Source: Clostridia bacterium (GTDB taxonomy: Bacteria > Bacillota > Clostridia > UMGS1883). Taken from it: DNA of 8,943 nt. A program made the translations under genes and the position numbers. The DNA lies in assembly GCA_017468215.1 (NCBI GenBank), contig JAFUJG010000145.1:1-8943 (forward strand), in the 5' to 3' direction. Of the stretch, positions 6,405 to 8,943 are shown piece by piece. Position 1 is the stretch's first letter, and every line of letters begins with the position of its first letter. A model generated the notes under the pieces. The model worked only from the letters and a program-made list of their open reading frames with translations. It did not search any database and had not been told where the DNA came from.

Positions 6405-6452
6405 TATAGTAGGTAATTATTTAACATTTTATTAAAAAGGAGGATGAAAAAT

Positions 6453-7610
6453 ATGAATTTGAAAAGACGCTTATGCACCCTTGCAATATCCTTGTGTCTT
6501 TCACTTTCCATGGGTGTTTCTGCCCTCGCCCAGACAGGCACCGTAACAGCCGATACACTCAATATCCGTTCCTCCACAAACACTTCATCCGATATTGTTA
6601 CAAAGGTATCCTACGGCGCCGAGCTTGAAATACTGGCAAGCGACGGAGCCTGGTACCGTGTACAGCTTCCCGACGGAACAACTGGCTATGCAAGTGCTGA
6701 ATATCTTTCCTTAAATCCGGCATACTTTGGCGTTGTTACTGCAACAAAGCTTATTGTCCGTTCATCTACAAGTACACAGTCACAGGCAATTACAACACTT
6801 CCCTACGGCAGCGTTGTCGAGCTTTTGGCTTATGACGGTTTGTGGTACAAAATCCGCTACGGCAACGGCGACACAGGTTATGTAAGTGCGGAATATATTT
6901 CTATGGATTTATCGCTGGCGGTTTCACAGCCTTATGTGGTATACGGTTATATAAGTGCGTCATACCTTAATATCCGCTCCTCTACAAGCACCGATACAAC
7001 AATTATCACCAAGCTCCCCATAGGCACCTGCGTTGAGCTTTTGGCTTATGACGGCTTGTGGTACAAGGTAAGGCTCGCTGACGGAACAGAGGGCTATGCA
7101 AGTGCCGAGTACATATCCTTAACCCCGGTTGAAATTCCCGAAACATATGAGGAATATGTTCCCACTCAGGAAAATGATACAGAGCCTACAGTTTCGGTAC
7201 CGGTTGTGACAGAGCCTCCCACCCAGGAACAGCTTGACCTTGGTCAGGCAATTGTACAGAGTGCATATCAGTATTTGGGTTGTCCGTATGTATGGGCGGC
7301 AGAAGGCCCCGACAGCTTTGACTGCAGCGGCTTTACAATGTATGTAATGAACCTTCACGGTATCTATCTCCCACATCAGTCAGGTCAGCAGTACACCCAC
7401 GGCAAGGCCGTTTCCAAGGACGAGCTTATTCCCGGAGATTTGGTGTTCTTCGGCTCATCCGGCGGTTCAACGGTAGCACACGTTGGCATATATATCGGCA
7501 ACGGTAACTTTATCCATGCATCAAGCGGAAAGGCTAAATCCGTAACGGTTTCGTCGCTTTCGGCAAATTACTACACCACTAATTATCTTGGTGCACGCCG
7601 AGTTGTATAA
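6453..7610 (+). CDS. Secreted NlpC/P60 peptidoglycan endopeptidase with three SH3b domains
   Basis: This 385-residue exported cell-wall hydrolase has a Sec signal peptide at 1-26 (MNLKRR, a hydrophobic core, cleavage after SALA). Three bacterial SH3 domains follow at about 29-87, 92-151 and 163-223, each with (L)NIRSS- or LIVRSS-type starts and GYxSAEYxS ends. A Glu/Pro/Thr-rich linker spans about 225-260, and the NlpC/P60 catalytic domain about 262-385. The catalytic cysteine is C291 in DCSGF; the histidines are H343 in AHVGIYIGNG and H355 in FIHASS. The family cleaves peptide stems of peptidoglycan, usually gamma-D-glutamyl-diamino acid bonds, while SH3b domains bind the wall. The start at 6453 is chosen because AAGGAGG ends 9 nt before it; an ATG at 6444 abuts the GGAGG and is not usable. 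SH3b 2 and 3 share a near-identical DNA segment. Confidence 0.93.
   Translation: MNLKRRLCTLAISLCLSLSMGVSALAQTGTVTADTLNIRSSTNTSSDIVTKVSYGAELEILASDGAWYRVQLPDGTTGYASAEYLSLNPAYFGVVTATKLIVRSSTSTQSQAITTLPYGSVVELLAYDGLWYKIRYGNGDTGYVSAEYISMDLSLAVSQPYVVYGYISASYLNIRSSTSTDTTIITKLPIGTCVELLAYDGLWYKVRLADGTEGYASAEYISLTPVEIPETYEEYVPTQENDTEPTVSVPVVTEPPTQEQLDLGQAIVQSAYQYLGCPYVWAAEGPDSFDCSGFTMYVMNLHGIYLPHQSGQQYTHGKAVSKDELIPGDLVFFGSSGGSTVAHVGIYIGNGNFIHASSGKAKSVTVSSLSANYYTTNYLGARRVV
6819..6850 (+). repeat. Internal direct repeat, copy 1 (SH3b domain 2)
   Basis: This 32-nt segment encodes ELLAYDGLWYK (residues 123-133). It recurs at 7035-7066 with one synonymous difference (GGT versus GGC), exactly 216 bp (72 codons) apart. 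The first SH3b domain has a much more diverged equivalent (ILASDGAWYRV). Confidence 0.85.
7035..7066 (+). repeat. Internal direct repeat, copy 2 (SH3b domain 3)
   Basis: This is the second copy of the 32-nt segment, encoding ELLAYDGLWYK at residues 195-205. Together with the first copy it points to duplication of an SH3b unit, or gene conversion between units. Confidence 0.85.
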
Positions 7611-7616
7611 GAGTAA

Positions 7617-7635
7617 ACATTTTTATAAAAAATGT
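7617..7635 (+). terminator. Weak AT-rich hairpin after the NlpC/P60 gene
   Basis: ACATTTTT/AAAAATGT (7617-7624 with 7628-7635) forms an 8-bp stem with a 3-nt loop, 6 nt past the stop codon. It has little GC and no U-tract, so it is a poor intrinsic terminator. Some read-through into rsmD is possible. Confidence 0.3.
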
Positions 7636-7636
7636 C

Positions 7637-7664
7637 TTGACTTTTGTGCTATATAATGTAAAAT
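7637..7664 (+). promoter_or_regulatory. Probable promoter of the rsmD-coaD operon
   Basis: TTGACT (7637-7642) and TAAAAT (7659-7664) have 16-bp spacing. Other TATAAT-like hexamers (7652-7657, 7669-7674) have no -35 at a usable distance. The start site would be near 7671, just before the hairpin at 7682. Confidence 0.5.
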
Positions 7665-7681
7665 AAATTATAATAATGGTA

Positions 7682-7702
7682 TTATTGTGCCCTGCACAAT
7701 AA
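7682..7702 (+). promoter_or_regulatory. Perfect 9-bp inverted repeat in the rsmD leader
   Basis: TTATTGTGC/GCACAATAA (7682-7690 with 7694-7702) has a 3-nt centre CCT. No U-tract follows, so it is not a terminator. It sits 7 nt before the Shine-Dalgarno region and may be an mRNA 5' hairpin or a protein-binding palindrome; the sequence alone does not decide between these. Confidence 0.5.
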
Positions 7703-7722
7703 GTTAATCGGGAGAGGTCAAT

Positions 7723-8262
7723 TTGAGAGTTATTTCAGGTACAGCACGTGGTTTAAAGCTTTTGTCGCTTGACGGGCTTGACACACGCCCTACCCTTGAC
7801 AGGGTAAAGGAAGCGCTTTTTTCCATGCTTATACCCTATATCCACGACGCATCTGTGCTGGACCTTTTTGCAGGCAGCGGTGCACTGGGTATTGAGGCAC
7901 TGAGCCGTGGAAGCAGTAAAGCAGTATTTGTGGACATGCTTCCCTCTGCTATGGAAATTGTTAAGAAAAATGTCTCTCTTGCCCGAATGGAGGATTGTTC
8001 CTCCTTTAGTCAAAGGGATGCTCTTGATTATATAAAGCATTGCAGCGATACCTTCGACATTATTTTTCTTGACCCGCCCTATAAGGGTGATTTGTACGAA
8101 AAATGTCTTATGGGTATTCTGGAAAACAAGCTTTTAAACGATGACGGTATCATTATTTTAGAGTGGGACAGTGCTCTTTCACGTCCCCAGATTCCACCGC
8201 AGTTTGAAGTGTTAAAGGAACGCCGCTACGGCAGGGTTATGATTACACTTCTCGGTGCATGA
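7723..8262 (+). CDS. rsmD: 16S rRNA (guanine(966)-N(2))-methyltransferase RsmD
   Basis: This 179-residue methyltransferase uses S-adenosylmethionine to methylate N2 of G966 in 16S rRNA during small-subunit assembly. Visible family features are [13 protein letters not shown] at the N-terminus, the [15 protein letters not shown] block (22-36), SAM-binding motif [20 protein letters not shown] (45-63), the acidic residue in FVDM (71) and the catalytic DPPY (117-120). It starts with TTG (7723-7725), forced because RVISG follows directly; GGGAG/AGAGG (7710-7717) lies 5-8 nt upstream. Its TGA stop overlaps an ATG at 8259, but coaD more likely starts at 8274, so the genes are 11 nt apart. The rsmD-coaD pair is a conserved arrangement in Firmicutes. 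It is probably transcribed with coaD and the following gene. Confidence 0.95.
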   Translation: MRVISGTARGLKLLSLDGLDTRPTLDRVKEALFSMLIPYIHDASVLDLFAGSGALGIEALSRGSSKAVFVDMLPSAMEIVKKNVSLARMEDCSSFSQRDALDYIKHCSDTFDIIFLDPPYKGDLYEKCLMGILENKLLNDDGIIILEWDSALSRPQIPPQFEVLKERRYGRVMITLLGA

Positions 8263-8273
8263 AAGGAATTGCC

Positions 8274-8759
8274 ATGGCTAAGATAGCGATTATCCCCGGA
8301 AGCTTTGACCCGATACCAAACGGTCAGTTGGACGTGATGGCACGCTCGGCAAAGCTTTTTGACAAGGTTTATGTGGCTGTTCTCAATAACACAGTCAAGT
8401 CTCCCCTTTTCTCTGCAGATGAAAGGGTTGCACTTATACAAAGAGTAACAAAGGGTTTTGATAACGTATACGCCGAAAGCTTCGCAGGCTTGCTGGTGGA
8501 CTTTGCAAAAAGTAAAAATGCACAGTTTATCATCAAGGGCTTGAGAGCTGTTTCGGACTATGAGTACGAATGTCAGATGGCACTTGCAAACCGCAATCTT
8601 GCCCCCGACATTGAAACTTTTTTCATTACATCATCCCCCAATTACTCGTATCTCAGCAGCAGTATTGTAAAAGAGCTTGCTCGCCACAATGCTCCGCTGG
8701 AAAATCTGGTACCGAATGAAATTGTACAAGATATTTATAACAAGTTTAATAAGATTTAG
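8274..8759 (+). CDS. coaD: Phosphopantetheine adenylyltransferase (CoaD) with an altered active-site signature
   Basis: This 161-residue protein has the length and layout of CoaD, which adenylylates 4'-phosphopantetheine to dephospho-CoA. Seen are IPGSFDP (7-13), K42, [19 protein letters not shown] (89-107) with R91, and [14 protein letters not shown] (125-138). The usual (T/H)NGH signature reads P15-N-G-Q18, so the catalytic histidine (H18 of E. coli) is glutamine. The position of E. coli R88 is K88. The start at 8274 is chosen because AAAGGA (8262-8267) sits 6 nt upstream and [13 protein letters not shown] is the family N-terminus; an in-frame ATG at 8259 would add five residues. No frame disruption is seen, and codon use matches its neighbours. 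It may be a working variant or a degenerate copy; the context says coaD, the active site leaves activity open. Confidence 0.9.
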   Translation: MAKIAIIPGSFDPIPNGQLDVMARSAKLFDKVYVAVLNNTVKSPLFSADERVALIQRVTKGFDNVYAESFAGLLVDFAKSKNAQFIIKGLRAVSDYEYECQMALANRNLAPDIETFFITSSPNYSYLSSSIVKELARHNAPLENLVPNEIVQDIYNKFNKI

Positions 8760-8771
8760 GAGGAATAAATC

Positions 8772-8943
8772 ATGGAAATACTCGAAATTTTAGATGTTCT
8801 TGAAGATAAGGTGGAAAATGCCAAAAACATTCCCATCATTAACAGAGCCATCATCGATAAAGAAGACCTTTTAGCTTCTATCGAAGACATCCGTCTCCGT
8901 CTCCCCGATGATTTAAAGCAGGCAAGATGGATTAAGGACGACA
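8772..8943 (+). CDS. Small charged protein of unknown function downstream of coaD, 5' part
   Basis: Fifty-seven codons are visible before the right edge. It begins MEILEILDVLEDKVENAKN and continues with IIDKEDLLASIEDIRLRLPD (27-46) and LKQARWIKDD (48-57). It is acidic and leucine-rich with a helical pattern. Similar short proteins are found next to coaD in Clostridia, where they are often left unnamed or labelled ATPase-like because the later part is a long coiled coil. The function is not known, and the coiled coil would lie outside the window. AGGAGG (8758-8763) overlaps the coaD stop codon and lies 8 nt before the ATG, indicating translation coupled to coaD. The gene is real; the family link is from memory of context. 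Confidence 0.75.
   Translation, partial: MEILEILDVLEDKVENAKNIPIINRAIIDKEDLLASIEDIRLRLPDDLKQARWIKDD

Noticed and set aside
6444..6446. ATG three codons upstream as the start of the NlpC/P60 gene
   Set aside because: It directly follows the GGAGG with no spacing; the ATG at 6453 has 9-nt spacing and gives a normal signal peptide.
8259..8261. ATG overlapping the rsmD stop (ATGA) as the coaD start
   Set aside because: It would suit translational coupling, but the ATG at 8274 has AAAGGA 6 nt upstream and gives the standard CoaD N-terminus.
1..8943. Mobile element, CRISPR array, tRNA, rRNA or defence system
   Set aside because: No transposase, integrase, terminal inverted repeats, regularly spaced repeats or tRNA-like folds were seen. 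The genes are core or common accessory ones with even base composition.

Overview
The window looks like a stretch of chromosome from a low-to-mid GC, strictly anaerobic Gram-positive bacterium of the class Clostridia, plausibly from the Ruminococcaceae/Oscillospiraceae side. The reasons are a single-chain pyruvate:ferredoxin oxidoreductase with very biased codon use, a free-standing GerMN-domain protein, an ECF-type QueT transporter, a secreted SH3b-NlpC/P60 hydrolase, strong AGGAGG ribosome binding sites, and sigma-A promoters with near-consensus boxes at 16-17 bp spacing. The placement is inferred from gene content; no rRNA or other marker is present.

Layout. Positions 1-5607 are read on the minus strand as four separate transcription units: the start of a GntR-family (YtrA-like) repressor running off the left edge, with its own promoter and a palindromic operator at the start site; a membrane-anchored GerMN-domain protein; the large nifJ/PFOR gene (939-4448); and a family 2 glycosyltransferase. 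The last three each end in a clear hairpin terminator and have their own promoter. At about 5608-5838 transcription diverges. From there the plus strand carries queT behind a preQ1-riboswitch-like leader, then a secreted cell-wall hydrolase, then an operon of rsmD, coaD and the start of a small charged protein that runs off the right edge. The rsmD stop is 11 nt from the coaD start, and the coaD stop codon lies inside the next gene's Shine-Dalgarno sequence.

How the genes work together. PFOR links glycolytic pyruvate to acetyl-CoA and reduced ferredoxin. CoaD makes dephospho-CoA, the precursor of the CoA that PFOR consumes. QueT imports a queuosine precursor for tRNA modification, and RsmD methylates 16S rRNA. 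The GerMN protein, glycosyltransferase and NlpC/P60 protein concern the envelope. Apart from rsmD-coaD and the gene after it, the genes look like neighbours rather than one pathway.

The two observations most worth following are the queT leader and CoaD. The leader has a perfect consensus promoter, a pseudoknot-capable aptamer, a terminator, and a visible switch in which the same CCAU segment can pair with either of two downstream AUGG elements. In CoaD the nucleotidyltransferase signature (T/H)xGH reads PNGQ, so the catalytic histidine is glutamine. I see no transposon, phage, CRISPR array, tRNA or rRNA, and no gene-free stretch above 300 bases.
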